NCBI RefSeq assembly: GCF_900109565.1
Contig: NZ_FNZZ01000002.1
Span: 617,088 to 681,087, forward strand
DNA: 64,000 nt
Source of the DNA: Sphingomonas palmae
Lineage (GTDB): Bacteria > Pseudomonadota > Alphaproteobacteria > Sphingomonadales > Sphingomonadaceae
Direction of reading: 5' to 3'
The notes under the pieces were generated by a model that was given only the letters and a program-made list of their open reading frames with translations, ran no database searches and was not told where the DNA came from. Within the stretch, counting starts at the first letter, position 1. Each line of letters opens with the position of its first letter. Of this stretch, positions 33,020 to 41,413 are shown piece after piece. Both the position numbers and the translations under genes were made by a program.

Positions 33020-33567
33020 CGCGCGCTCTGCCGCTCGAGCTTGTCGAGCAGGGCCGTCAGCCGCGCGTCCGTGTCCGCCTCGCTCGGCGGCGCGACGCGC
33101 ATCGTGCCTCGGGTCGTTCCGCGCGCAAACCGGCCGAGCATCGACAGCACGAAACGCAGATCGGCGTCGCTCGCGCGTCGTTCGACCAGCTGGGTGACTT
33201 GGCTTCCCGCGACGATGGCGCGCGCGCGTTCGTCATCCTCGGGCACCCCCTCCGGGTCGATCGCGTCCGGCAGCCGCTCCAGCGCGTAGCGCAGCGCCTC
33301 CGTCTCCAGCCGGGCATAGCCGCTCGCCAACGCCTCGTCCCACGCGGACGCGAACCCCGCATCCTTGCGCCGCGCCCGGTACGCCAGGCTGTAATCCATT
33401 CCTGCGGCCTGACTGGCAAGCCGGACATTGCACGTCGCGGCCAGCACCTCGATGAAGCGCGATCGCCTGGCATCGGTGAACCCTGTGCGACGGGCACGAA
33501 CCTTCTGCACCAGCCGCGAATTTCCCGCGCGCAGCACCAGCGTGCCGCCCGTCCCCCTGTCATCCAT
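33016..33567 (-). CDS. Putative small terminase / GTA gp1-like
   Basis: 183 residues. The N-terminal ~80 residues contain a helix-turn-helix-like stretch (F-I-E-V-L-A-A-T-C-N-V-R-L-A-S-Q-A-A-G-M-D-Y-S-L-A-Y-R-A-R-R) followed by W-D-E-A-L-A-S-G-Y-A-R-L-E-T-E-A-L-R-Y, typical of small terminases and GTA gp1. The C-terminal helix likely supports oligomers. As the first gene of the operon it is the nearest target of the promoter at ~33.72-33.75 kb. The ATG at 33567 follows GGGGGAGCGGCG. Confidence 0.78.
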   Translation of the reverse strand: MDDRGTGGTLVLRAGNSRLVQKVRARRTGFTDARRSRFIEVLAATCNVRLASQAAGMDYSLAYRARRKDAGFASAWDEALASGYARLETEALRYALERLPDAIDPEGVPEDDERARAIVAGSQVTQLVERRASDADLRFVLSMLGRFARGTTRGTMRVAPPSEADTDARLTALLDKLERQSAR

Positions 33568-33718
33568 CGCCGCTCCCCCGCCTTCATCGAGCGCGACGCG
33601 CAGATCCGATGCTGCTTTTCAGACACCAGCCAGCGCGCCACAACGACAAAGGGCCGATGCAGCGGAGTGTGTCACCCCGACCGCCCGGCCCGTTGTCGCA
33701 TCATCTCGATGTTCTTGT

Positions 33719-33747
33719 TTTGTACACAAACAGCGTTACGCTGTCAA
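33719..33747 (-). promoter_or_regulatory. Sigma70-type promoter with overlapping dyad upstream of the GTA operon
   Basis: On the minus strand TTGACA (33747-33742), 17 bases, TACAAA (33724-33719) is a near-consensus promoter. The spacer carries ACAGCG-TTA-CGCTGT (33730-33744), a perfect six-base dyad that also covers part of the -35, as expected for a repressor operator. The predicted transcript would start near 33711 and run ~145 bases before TerS, with no other gene between. Confidence 0.65.
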
Positions 33748-33778
33748 GCACTTCTTCCACCCTAACGCGGCGATTGAT

Positions 33779-35275
33779 CTATGACGCATCGCCCCGACGC
33801 GCCGCCAGCGCGCGCAGGATCTCGCCGTGCCGCGTGGCATCCAGGCGATAGAACAGGCACGTCACCGCCGCCGCCAGCGCCAGCACACCCGCGACCGGGC
33901 CGTAGATGATGCCGATCGCGGTCACGGTGCCGGGCGGCAGCTGCAACGGTGCCGCCCCCGCCGCCGCTTGCGCCCCGCTGCTGCCCGCCGGAAAGCCGAT
34001 CGCCTGCAGCGCCAGTCCGGAAATGAGCGAGCCGAACCCCGACGCGGCTTTGCTAGCGAATGCCCAGCCGGCGAAATACAGCCCCTCCTGCCGCCCGCCG
34101 AACAGATATTCGTGCTCGTCCGCCGCATCCGCCATCATCGAGGCGAAGGCGATCGCCGCAGTCGCCATCAACATGCCGCCGATCAGGATTGCGCCCGCCA
34201 GCAGGGCGACGGGCGGCGCACCCCGGTCGGGCAGCAGCCCCACCAGCCGCAACGTCGTCGGCACCGCCAGCGCGCTTCCCAGCCCGATCACACCGATTAC
34301 CAGCACCGTGCGCTTTTCCAGCCGGCGCAGCATCGGCCCCGCCAGCGGCGCGCCCAGAAGCAGCCCGCCGAACAGCGACAGCGTCACGATCTGGATCTGC
34401 CCGGGCGTCATGCGCCAGAAATAGGTGTTGGCATGGATGCCGAGCGTCGAATGGATCGCCGACGCGGTGAACAGCAGCAGCGCGGCGAGGAAGAGCGTGC
34501 GAAACGACGCGTTGCGGAACAGCTCGCCCAATTGCCGCAGCAGCCGCAGATGCGCGGCGTCCGAGCCCGCCACCGCTTCATGCTGGCGCGCCGCCATCCG
34601 GTGGAGCCACCACATCGACGCGCCCGCGCCGAGTGCGACCAGCGCCGCCAGCGTCGCCGCGAACGGCAGATAGGCACCACGCTGCGACAGCCCGCCCGGC
34701 CCTGACAGGAACACGCCGAAGCCCAGCAGCACGGTCGCCATCGCCGCCAGCATGCCGATGCCCCAACGCCACGCCGCGATCGACGATCGCTCGTCGTAAT
34801 CGTCGCTCAACTCCGCGCCGGCCGCATTGTACGGAAGCACGAACAGCGAGATCGACGTGCGCAGCCCGATCGACGCCGCGGTCAGCCACGCGACCAGCCA
34901 ACCCGTCGGCCAGCCCGCGGGCAGCGAAAACAGCATGACCAGCGACAGCATCGTGCCCGGCACGCCCAGCGCCATGAACGGCAGCCGCCGCCCAAACCGC
35001 GAGCGCAACGCATCCGACGCCGATCCGATCAGCGGGTCGACTACCGCGTCGACGACCAGCCCCGCCGCCAGCGCGAACCCGACCAGCGCCGCGGGCAAAC
35101 CGCAGACTGTAGTCGCGTAGAAGAACAGAAAGATGTTGATCGCCTGCGACGCGACCCCGTCGAGCACCGCACCGGTCGCGTAACCGACCTTCTGCCCGAC
35201 CCCCAGCTTCGGCAGCGCACGCCCCGCGCCTCTGCTGTCAGCAGGCCTGCTGTCGGACGAAGCGATCGTGGTCAT
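33779..35275 (-). CDS. MFS sugar:cation symporter (GPH family)
   Basis: 498 residues with 12 predicted membrane segments. Y-A-T-G-A-V-L-D-G, the D-x-x-x-D-P-L-I-G motif (V-V-D-A-V-V-D-P-L-I-G-S) and S-R-F-G-R-R-L-P-F are signatures of the glycoside-pentoside-hexuronide:cation symporter group. It is divergent from the GH1 glycosidase gene, so it probably imports the glycoside or its product. The central loop between halves is extended and charged. Confidence 0.85.
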   Translation of the reverse strand: MTTIASSDSRPADSRGAGRALPKLGVGQKVGYATGAVLDGVASQAINIFLFFYATTVCGLPAALVGFALAAGLVVDAVVDPLIGSASDALRSRFGRRLPFMALGVPGTMLSLVMLFSLPAGWPTGWLVAWLTAASIGLRTSISLFVLPYNAAGAELSDDYDERSSIAAWRWGIGMLAAMATVLLGFGVFLSGPGGLSQRGAYLPFAATLAALVALGAGASMWWLHRMAARQHEAVAGSDAAHLRLLRQLGELFRNASFRTLFLAALLLFTASAIHSTLGIHANTYFWRMTPGQIQIVTLSLFGGLLLGAPLAGPMLRRLEKRTVLVIGVIGLGSALAVPTTLRLVGLLPDRGAPPVALLAGAILIGGMLMATAAIAFASMMADAADEHEYLFGGRQEGLYFAGWAFASKAASGFGSLISGLALQAIGFPAGSSGAQAAAGAAPLQLPPGTVTAIGIIYGPVAGVLALAAAVTCLFYRLDATRHGEILRALAARRGDAS

Positions 35276-35689
35276 TCAAACCCTCCCGGCCTGCGGAGAA
35301 GGGCTGAATCGCACGCCGCCCCGCCGCCCCGCCTGCCGATCAGCGCTCGATGCGCTGCACCAATCAGCTGTCGGGATCGTTCAAGGCTTGGCGAACCACG
35401 TCTCTCTCCTGCCATGATCCTGCGCCGCGAAACCGGCTTGGTCAACACACTTGCGGGCTTGACAGTATGTTTGTTTGAAGATCAGATGAAGACAACCGGC
35501 ACGATCGCCGGATCGGGAGAGACATCGTGACGGCGAACAAGGAACGCGCCCGATCCAGCGCGAGTGCCGTCACACACGGGCGCCCGTCAGCATCGGCACG
35601 CCCATGACGCTCGCCGACCACGCACCTCTCCGCATCGGCATGGTGTCCGAGCGAACGTTTCGACCCACGTCTCATCTGGGAATTCGCAC
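35276..35689. promoter_or_regulatory. Divergent control region between GPH transporter and GH1 operon
   Basis: 414 bases without a full gene. TTGACA (35459-35464) heads a possible plus-strand promoter, and GTCAA (35441-35445) with TTGAC (35459-35463) make an inverted repeat around it that could be a TetR-type operator. A 29-codon ATG frame from 35604 stops with TGA overlapping the GTG start of the GH1 gene, and may be a leader peptide. Confidence 0.45.
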
Positions 35690-36985
35690 GTGAATAACGA
35701 CCGCCGCCACTTCCCGACCGGTTTCCTATGGGGCTCCGCCACCGCGGGCCATCAGGTCGAGGGCGATAACTGGAACAGCGACTGCTGGGCGCTCGAACAC
35801 GCGCAATCGTCGATCTTCAAGGAACCCTCGGGTGACGCGGTCGACCAGTGGAACCGCTTCGACGACGACATGGCGCTGCTCTCCGCGATCGGGCTCGGCG
35901 CCTACCGCTTCGGTATCGAGTGGTCGCGGATCGAGCCGCAGGAAGGCATCTTCTCGCAGGCCGCACTCGACCATTACCAACGCTGCATCGACGCCTGCCT
36001 CCAGCGCGGCATCGTGCCGATCGTGACGTTCAGCCATTTCACGATTCCGCTCTGGGTCGCGCGGCGCGGCGGCATGATGTGCGACGCCTTCCCCGCGCTG
36101 TTCGCGCGCTACTGCGACCATGCCGCGCGGGCGCTTCGCGGCATCGCCTACGCCTGCACGATGAACGAGCTGAACGTGCCGCTGATCATCGACGACGTCG
36201 CGACCGGGCTGTTCGCGGGCGAGGACGGCCCGGCAAAGAAAGCGGCGGCGGAGGCCGCGCTCGGCGCGCCGATCACCAGCAATTTCCTCTTCACGCCGGG
36301 CGAGGCGCTGCTGCGCAACGGGCTCGGCGCGCACGCCGCCGCGCGCGACGCGATCAAGGCCGCGCGCCCCGACATCCAGGTCGGCATCACCTTGTCGCTG
36401 CAGGACGAGCAGGCCGAGCCGGGCGCGGAGGCCGTGCGCGCCGCGCGGATCGCCAAGATGGTCACGCCCTTCCTCGACGCGGTGCGCGGCGACGACTTCA
36501 TCGGCGTGCAGACCTACACCCGCACCACCTCGCGCCGCGACGGCAGCCACAGCCCGGAGCCCGGTCATCCGCTGACCGTGATGGGCTACGAGGATCGGCC
36601 GCAGGCACTCGCCGAGGTGTGCCGCTACGTCTGGGAACAGACGGGCACGCCGATCCTGGTGACCGAGAACGGCTTCTCGGGCGACGACGACGCGCGCCGC
36701 GCCGCCTTTGTCGCAGAATCGCTCGCCGCGCTCCACGGCGCGATCGCGGACGGCGTCGCGGTGCGCGGCTATTGCTACTGGTCGCTGCTCGACAATTACG
36801 AGTGGATGGCAGGCTACGGCCCGAAGTTCGGGCTGATCGGCGTTGATCGCACCACGCAGAAACGCCGGATCAAGCCGTCCGCGCTCGCCTACGGGGCAAT
36901 CGCGCGCGCCAACGGGTTCGGCGCGGAGGACAAAGCCCAGCCCACGCCACAGCTTACCGGCGGCACGCCGCTCGGCGTGGCCTAA
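35690..36985 (+). CDS. Family 1 glycoside hydrolase (beta-glucosidase-like), divergent active-site motif
   Basis: 431 residues, the length of bacterial GH1 enzymes. F-P-T-G-F-L-W-G-S-A-T-A-G-H-Q-V-E-G is the N-terminal signature, R-F-G-I-E-W-S-R-I-E-P the second. The acid/base Glu is in C-T-M-N-E-L-N, where the family normally has N-E-P, and the nucleophile Glu in V-T-E-N-G-F. W-S-L-L-D-N-Y-E-W and K-F-G-L follow. No signal peptide, so cytoplasmic. GTG at 35690 is the only start giving the family N-terminus. It begins a four-gene plus-strand operon. Confidence 0.88.
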   Translation: MNNDRRHFPTGFLWGSATAGHQVEGDNWNSDCWALEHAQSSIFKEPSGDAVDQWNRFDDDMALLSAIGLGAYRFGIEWSRIEPQEGIFSQAALDHYQRCIDACLQRGIVPIVTFSHFTIPLWVARRGGMMCDAFPALFARYCDHAARALRGIAYACTMNELNVPLIIDDVATGLFAGEDGPAKKAAAEAALGAPITSNFLFTPGEALLRNGLGAHAAARDAIKAARPDIQVGITLSLQDEQAEPGAEAVRAARIAKMVTPFLDAVRGDDFIGVQTYTRTTSRRDGSHSPEPGHPLTVMGYEDRPQALAEVCRYVWEQTGTPILVTENGFSGDDDARRAAFVAESLAALHGAIADGVAVRGYCYWSLLDNYEWMAGYGPKFGLIGVDRTTQKRRIKPSALAYGAIARANGFGAEDKAQPTPQLTGGTPLGVA

Positions 36986-36989
36986 GGCA

Positions 36990-37682
36990 ATGAGCGCGCG
37001 AACAGCGGCATTGAACATGAACCCGCCGCCTGCCGAAACCGACAAGGTCCGCTCCGACACCGCCAGGCGGCCGCGCCGCACGCAGGAGCAGCGCACCGCC
37101 GACACCCGCGCGGCATTGTTCGAGGCCGCGGTCGTGATGATCGACCGCCACGGTTACGCCGGCGCCAACAACGCCTCGATCGCCGATCAGGCGGGCGTCA
37201 GCCGCGGCGCGATCACGCACCATTTCACCACCCGCGCCGCCTTCATGGCCGAGGTCGTCCGCTGGGTGTTCGAGCAGGAAATCGCGCACTACACCCGGCT
37301 CGCCAGCGAGCGCCCCGGCGCGCTCAAGGCCCGCGACTGGCCCCAGATCCTGTGGGAGGTGTTCTCGCGCCCCTCGGGCGTCGCGGTGATGGAGATACTC
37401 GTCGCCTCGCGCAGCGACGCCGACCTCGCCGAACTCACCCGCCCGATGCAGCTCGAGATAGAGCGCCGCGGCGCGCAGAACTACTTTCACCACGCCGAGG
37501 TGACCGCGGCCGAGATGGCGGTGATCCGGATGAGCGTGTGGGCGGTGCGCGGCATGACGATGGGTCGCTCGTTCACCGATGGTCCGGGCAGCATGGAGGA
37601 CGCGGTCGCGCTGCTCGGCCAGGTGCTCGGCCGCGCCGCGCCCACCGGCAGCATCCGCCAGCTGGTCGATCTGGCGAAATGA
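36990..37682 (+). CDS. TetR family transcriptional regulator
   Basis: 230 residues. The N-terminal HTH reads A-L-F-E-A-A-V-V-M-I-D-R-H-G-Y-A-G-A-N-N-A-S-I-A-D-Q-A-G-V-S-R-G-A-I-T-H-H-F, standard for TetR/AcrR. The C-terminal ligand domain is helical and not close to a named group. It lies 5 bases after the GH1 gene and overlaps the following hydrolase (ATGA), so it most likely controls this operon and the divergent transporter. A second ATG at 37017 is possible. Confidence 0.88.
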   Translation: MSARTAALNMNPPPAETDKVRSDTARRPRRTQEQRTADTRAALFEAAVVMIDRHGYAGANNASIADQAGVSRGAITHHFTTRAAFMAEVVRWVFEQEIAHYTRLASERPGALKARDWPQILWEVFSRPSGVAVMEILVASRSDADLAELTRPMQLEIERRGAQNYFHHAEVTAAEMAVIRMSVWAVRGMTMGRSFTDGPGSMEDAVALLGQVLGRAAPTGSIRQLVDLAK

Positions 37683-38593
37683 CGCGGTTGAGCGATCCGG
37701 GCCTGGCCCCCGCCCCCTTCGCACCGATCGACGATCCCTCGCCCGCGGGCGCGATCCCGCTTGTCCACACGCCCGATGGACAAGAGCGCGCCGACGAGAG
37801 CTGGTTCCTGCTCAACGGACAGGCGACCGCGCGCAACGTCGCGCATCCGACACTGACGCCGTTCCTGCCCGACCCTTCGCTCGCGACCGGTGCGGCGATG
37901 ATCGTCGCACCCGGCGGCGGCTTCGCGGTCGCGTCGCTCGAGAACGAGGGCTGGCCCGTCGCCGAATGGCTGGCCGCGCACGGCGTCGCCGCCTTTGTGC
38001 TCAAATACCGGCTCGAGCCGACCCCCGCCGCGCCTGCTGACTTCCAGGTCGCGATGATACAGCGCGTCGCCGCCGCGATCGCGCAGGCCGGGCGTGTCGA
38101 ACTGGCGGTGCCGGATGCCGCCACCGCCGACGCGCGCGCCGCGCTGCGGCTGATGCGCGCGCGCGCGGCCGAGTGGCGCGTCGATCCGGCGCGCGTCGGC
38201 GTGCTCGGCTTTTCCGCCGGCGCGATGACCGCGCTGTCGCTCGTCCAGCCGAACAAGGCGGACGCGCACCCCGACCTGATCGGCGCGATCTACCCGTCGA
38301 TGAAGGCGATGCCGGTTCCCGCCGACGCGCCGCCGCTGTTCATTGCGATGGCCGCCGACGATCCTCTGTTCGGTCGCCAGGGCTACGATCTCGCCGCCGG
38401 CTGGCGCGCCGCCGATCGCCCGGTCGAGCTGCACGTTTATCAGAACGGCGGACACGGCTTCGGCATGGGACGCGAGGGCGCGACCAGCCGCCACTGGCGC
38501 CGCGCCTTCGCCGACTGGCTCGCGCTCCACGGCTGGCTCGATCAGGGCGCGCAGCGCTCGCGCGAGAACGAGGAGCCACAACCGCATCGCTAG
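37679..38593 (+). CDS. Alpha/beta hydrolase (esterase/acetyl esterase-like)
   Basis: 304 residues. I-V-A-P-G-G-G-F is the oxyanion segment, V-L-G-F-S-A-G-A the nucleophile elbow with Ser, and the late G-G-H-G-F-G supplies the histidine. This pattern matches acetyl xylan esterase/carbohydrate esterase-like and dienelactone-type hydrolases. No signal peptide, so it acts in the cytoplasm, perhaps removing acetyl groups from the imported glycoside. The ATG overlaps the TetR stop (ATGA). Confidence 0.82.
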   Translation: MTRLSDPGLAPAPFAPIDDPSPAGAIPLVHTPDGQERADESWFLLNGQATARNVAHPTLTPFLPDPSLATGAAMIVAPGGGFAVASLENEGWPVAEWLAAHGVAAFVLKYRLEPTPAAPADFQVAMIQRVAAAIAQAGRVELAVPDAATADARAALRLMRARAAEWRVDPARVGVLGFSAGAMTALSLVQPNKADAHPDLIGAIYPSMKAMPVPADAPPLFIAMAADDPLFGRQGYDLAAGWRAADRPVELHVYQNGGHGFGMGREGATSRHWRRAFADWLALHGWLDQGAQRSRENEEPQPHR

Positions 38594-38644
38594 AAAACGA
38601 CCGCCGCGTCATCGAGCGCGGCGGCGTCACGAAGGAGAGAGAGG

Positions 38645-39601
38645 ATGAACTGGAAGATCGTCGCGGCAAGCCTGCTCGCGTGCCTGTGCGCCGCGCCCGG
38701 ATCGGCCGCATCATACCAGCCGAACGGCTCGATCGAGCAGAAATACGCCGCCGATGGCCCGTGGGCGACGACCACCACCGCGACGACGCAAGGCTGCGAC
38801 CGCGAGGGCAATCTGTGCGACATCTGGTACCCGACCGATCTCGGCAGCAATCCCTTGCGCGGCCAGCAAGGCGGCTTCCGCCACCCGGTGATCGTCTTCG
38901 CCAACGGCACGGCCAACAGCGTGCCCGCGGAGAAGAACCGCTTCTTCCTGCGCCATCTGGCAAGCTGGGGCTTCGTCGTCATCCGCTCGCGCGACGGCAA
39001 TACCGGCAACGGCGACACCGTTCGCGACGTGGCGGCGTATATCAAGGCGCAGGACAATGATCCGCGCAGCGTGTTCCACAACCGGATCGACGAGGACAAG
39101 CTGGGGCTCACCGGTCACTCGCAAGGTGCCGCAACCGCGGTGAAGCTGTTCTCGCTCGGCAACAGCCCGTTCAAGACCTTTGTGCCGATCGAAACGCCCG
39201 AGCGCGTCGTCTGCCTCGTCGTCGATTGCGCGATCGCACCGGGCGCGCTGACCGGGGTGACCGCCGGATCGATCTTCTTCGTCGGCGGCAACCTCGACCC
39301 CGTCTCGCCGCTGCCGGTGAACCTCGGCTATTACCTCCCGGTCGCTGACCGTGTCGACAAGGTGATGGCGATGGTCGCGTTCGGCAGCCACAACGAGATC
39401 GAGGGCGATCCCGCCTGCCCGGCGGGCGGACTGCCCGGCGCGTGCAACATCGGCGTCCAACCGATGCTCGGCTATCCAACCGCCTGGTTCATGTGGAAGC
39501 TGCAAGGCGCCTCGGACGGACCCGCCGCATTCGCGCGCGACGGCGAACTCGCGCATGCCGCACCCAATTGGCTCGGGGTGGCGAGCAACATCGATGACTA
39601 A
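38645..39601 (+). CDS. Secreted cutinase/dienelactone-hydrolase-like enzyme
   Basis: 318 residues with a Sec signal peptide cut near A-A-P-G-S-A-A. The nucleophile elbow is T-G-H-S-Q-G-A, the acid is likely in the G-G-N-L-D-P-V region, and the His in F-G-S-H-N. Three cysteine pairs (C-D-R-E-G-N-L-C, V-V-C-L-V-V-D-C, A-C-P-A-G-G-L-P-G-A-C) suggest disulfides in an extracytoplasmic protein. It resembles the bacterial chlorophyllase/PET-hydrolase-like lipase set, but the substrate is unknown. AGGAGAGAGAGG precedes the ATG. It probably belongs to the GH1 operon. Confidence 0.8.
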   Translation: MNWKIVAASLLACLCAAPGSAASYQPNGSIEQKYAADGPWATTTTATTQGCDREGNLCDIWYPTDLGSNPLRGQQGGFRHPVIVFANGTANSVPAEKNRFFLRHLASWGFVVIRSRDGNTGNGDTVRDVAAYIKAQDNDPRSVFHNRIDEDKLGLTGHSQGAATAVKLFSLGNSPFKTFVPIETPERVVCLVVDCAIAPGALTGVTAGSIFFVGGNLDPVSPLPVNLGYYLPVADRVDKVMAMVAFGSHNEIEGDPACPAGGLPGACNIGVQPMLGYPTAWFMWKLQGASDGPAAFARDGELAHAAPNWLGVASNIDD

Positions 39602-40037
39602 CGCCGCACCGCGCCTCGTCGTGCTGATCGTGCTGGCCCTCGCCCTCGCCGCCGGATTCTTCTGGGTGGCGAGGCGACAGGTGGCGGCACCGCCCACCGA
39701 AAATTTGGTGGTCGTACGCGAGGGTGACGCCCCATCGCTCGCGCAGCGCAGTCTCGCACCGGCAGCCGTCCCAACGAACACCGTGGCGCCGGCTGCGCGC
39801 GACGCGTCCGCAACCGACCGGGCGATCCTGCGCGCGCTCGGCATGCCGGCGGGCGCCACCCTCATCGATGTGATCCCCGGCAACGCTGCCGCGCAGGCCA
39901 GTTGCGGGCTGGTCGCGCCCGCACCGAATAACCAGCCCGGACGCTTCGTCTATCTCGGGCTGGCAGGCCTAGGCGCGCTCGACGACGGCGGCGCGGACTT
40001 CGCGCAGCTCCACGACCGCATGTGCCCCCGCCGCTGA
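39594..40037 (+). CDS. Small membrane-anchored protein of unknown function
   Basis: 147 residues. An N-terminal hydrophobic segment (V-V-L-I-V-L-A-L-A-L-A-A-G-F-F-W-V) is followed by a periplasmic region of ~115 residues with two Cys (A-S-C-G and a C-terminal M-C-P-R-R). Its start overlaps the hydrolase stop by eight bases, so it is co-translated. No family is recognised. It could be an inner-membrane partner of the secreted enzyme, but there is no direct evidence. Confidence 0.65.
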   Translation: MTNAAPRLVVLIVLALALAAGFFWVARRQVAAPPTENLVVVREGDAPSLAQRSLAPAAVPTNTVAPAARDASATDRAILRALGMPAGATLIDVIPGNAAAQASCGLVAPAPNNQPGRFVYLGLAGLGALDDGGADFAQLHDRMCPRR

Positions 40038-40097
40038 CGTAACCCGACCCGAACACCGGACGGTGCCCTGACGCGCCCGGCATGATAGGCGGGCGCC

Positions 40098-40418
40098 ATG
40101 TCGAAGACACAGAACACGGCGGGCACCGTCACGGTCGACGGGGTCGCCTACGACTGGCACCTCCAGCGCGAGCCGCACGAATCGGACGACGAGGGCTGGA
40201 AGGGCATGACGATCGCCTTGGTCGCGCACGATGCGAAGCGCGCGGCATGGGTCGAATTCCCCGCGCCCAAGCGGCTCCTGAAAGGCCTGCCCCGCGGCCG
40301 GCTTCAACTCGACGACGCGACGATCGCGCGATGCGTGCGCGCCGCCTTGTCGGCCGGCTGGGAGCCGATGTCGCGCGGCAAGCCGATGGTGTTCACCGTC
40401 GATGCCCAGGGCAATTGA
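40098..40418 (+). CDS. Conserved hypothetical protein
   Basis: 106 residues. It has V-D-G-V-A-Y-D-W-H-L-Q-R-E-P near the start, a beta-strand pattern M-T-I-A-L-V-A-H, and W-V-E-F-P-A-P near residue 50. There is no signal peptide or membrane segment. The domain is not recognised. It is a plausible gene because of its codon use, its start with no competing frame, and its place between two convincing genes. Confidence 0.6.
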   Translation: MSKTQNTAGTVTVDGVAYDWHLQREPHESDDEGWKGMTIALVAHDAKRAAWVEFPAPKRLLKGLPRGRLQLDDATIARCVRAALSAGWEPMSRGKPMVFTVDAQGN

Positions 40419-40519
40419 AGTTTGGAGCTGATCGGTCGCACAGGGCGATCGATCACCCGCACTCGGCAACCCCGCCCGTCGTCGTGTACGGGGTCGATCA
40501 ACAGCCATTCGGTGTCACC

Positions 40520-41353
40520 GTGAATTATCGTCACTCGTTCCATGCCGGCAACAGCGCCGACGTCGTCAAACACGCGCTGCTGATCGCGCTCGTCCGGGCG
40601 TTGCAGCAGAAAGAGGGCGCGCTGACCCTGATCGACACGCATGCCGGCTGCGGGCTCTACGACCTCCAGGGCGATCAGGCGCAACGCACCGGCGAGTCCG
40701 TCCACGGCGTGCTGCGCGCTTTTGCGGACCACGACGCGCTGCTCGACGATTACCGCGCTGCGGTACAGGCGGTGAACGCCGCGGGCTACCTGCGCCTCTA
40801 CCCCGGTTCGCCGCGCGTTCTGGCGCAATTGCTGCGCCCCCAGGACGCCCTGATCCTCAACGAAAAGCATCCCGACGACGCGCGCACGTTGCGTGCGGCG
40901 ATGCGCGACACCCCCGCGGCCGTCCACGAACGCGACGCCTACGAACTCTGGCTGGCGATGGTGCCGCCGCGCACCGCGCGTGGGCTGGTGGTGGTCGATC
41001 CACCCTATGAACAGGTCGACGAACGCGCTCGCATCACCGCCACCTTGGCACTCGCGCATCGCAAATGGGGGCACGGCGTGACCGCAATCTGGTATCCGCT
41101 GAAGGACCGCGCCGCGCATCGCCGCTGGACGGACGATATGCGCGCGCTCGCCATCCCCAAGTTCCTGACGATCGAGCACTGGCTGTACGACGACGATCAG
41201 CCCGGCGTGTACAACGGCGCAGGACTCTTCATCGTCAACCCGCCCTATGCCTTCACGCAAGCACTGCCGCCGCTGCTCGACGCGCTACGCACTGCGCTCG
41301 CACCCGAGGGGCACCGGGGCGAACTCAGCGCGAATTGGCTGGGCGCAGCGTAA
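40520..41353 (+). CDS. rlmJ: 23S rRNA (adenine2030-N6)-methyltransferase
   Basis: 277 residues, full length for RlmJ, which methylates A2030 of 23S rRNA with SAM. The N-terminus N-Y-R-H-S-F-H-A-G-N-x-A-D-V-x-K-H is diagnostic, D-T-H-A-G-C-G-L-Y-D-L is the SAM region, and V-V-D-P-P-Y-E is the D-P-P-Y catalytic motif. The C-terminus has N-P-P-Y-A-F. GTG at 40520 is chosen because it gives the family start. It is convergent with katG. Confidence 0.93.
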   Translation: MNYRHSFHAGNSADVVKHALLIALVRALQQKEGALTLIDTHAGCGLYDLQGDQAQRTGESVHGVLRAFADHDALLDDYRAAVQAVNAAGYLRLYPGSPRVLAQLLRPQDALILNEKHPDDARTLRAAMRDTPAAVHERDAYELWLAMVPPRTARGLVVVDPPYEQVDERARITATLALAHRKWGHGVTAIWYPLKDRAAHRRWTDDMRALAIPKFLTIEHWLYDDDQPGVYNGAGLFIVNPPYAFTQALPPLLDALRTALAPEGHRGELSANWLGAA

Positions 41354-41380
41354 CCGCGCATCGTCTCCGAAGCGGCGACC

Positions 41381-41403
41381 GGGGCAGGTGCGACACCCGC
41401 CCC
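41381..41403. terminator. Hairpin between convergent rlmJ and katG
   Basis: GGGGCAGGTG-CGA-CACCCGCCCC forms a ten-position stem with one mismatch, placed 27 bases after the rlmJ stop and 10 bases before the katG stop. It can serve both convergent genes, although T tracts are short. Confidence 0.55.
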
Positions 41404-41413
41404 GGCCCGCTCG

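Noticed and set aside
19439..33567. Reading the cluster as an intact prophage
   Set aside because: No integrase, repressor, replication, lysis or att sites were found, and gene order and small protein sizes follow the GTA model.
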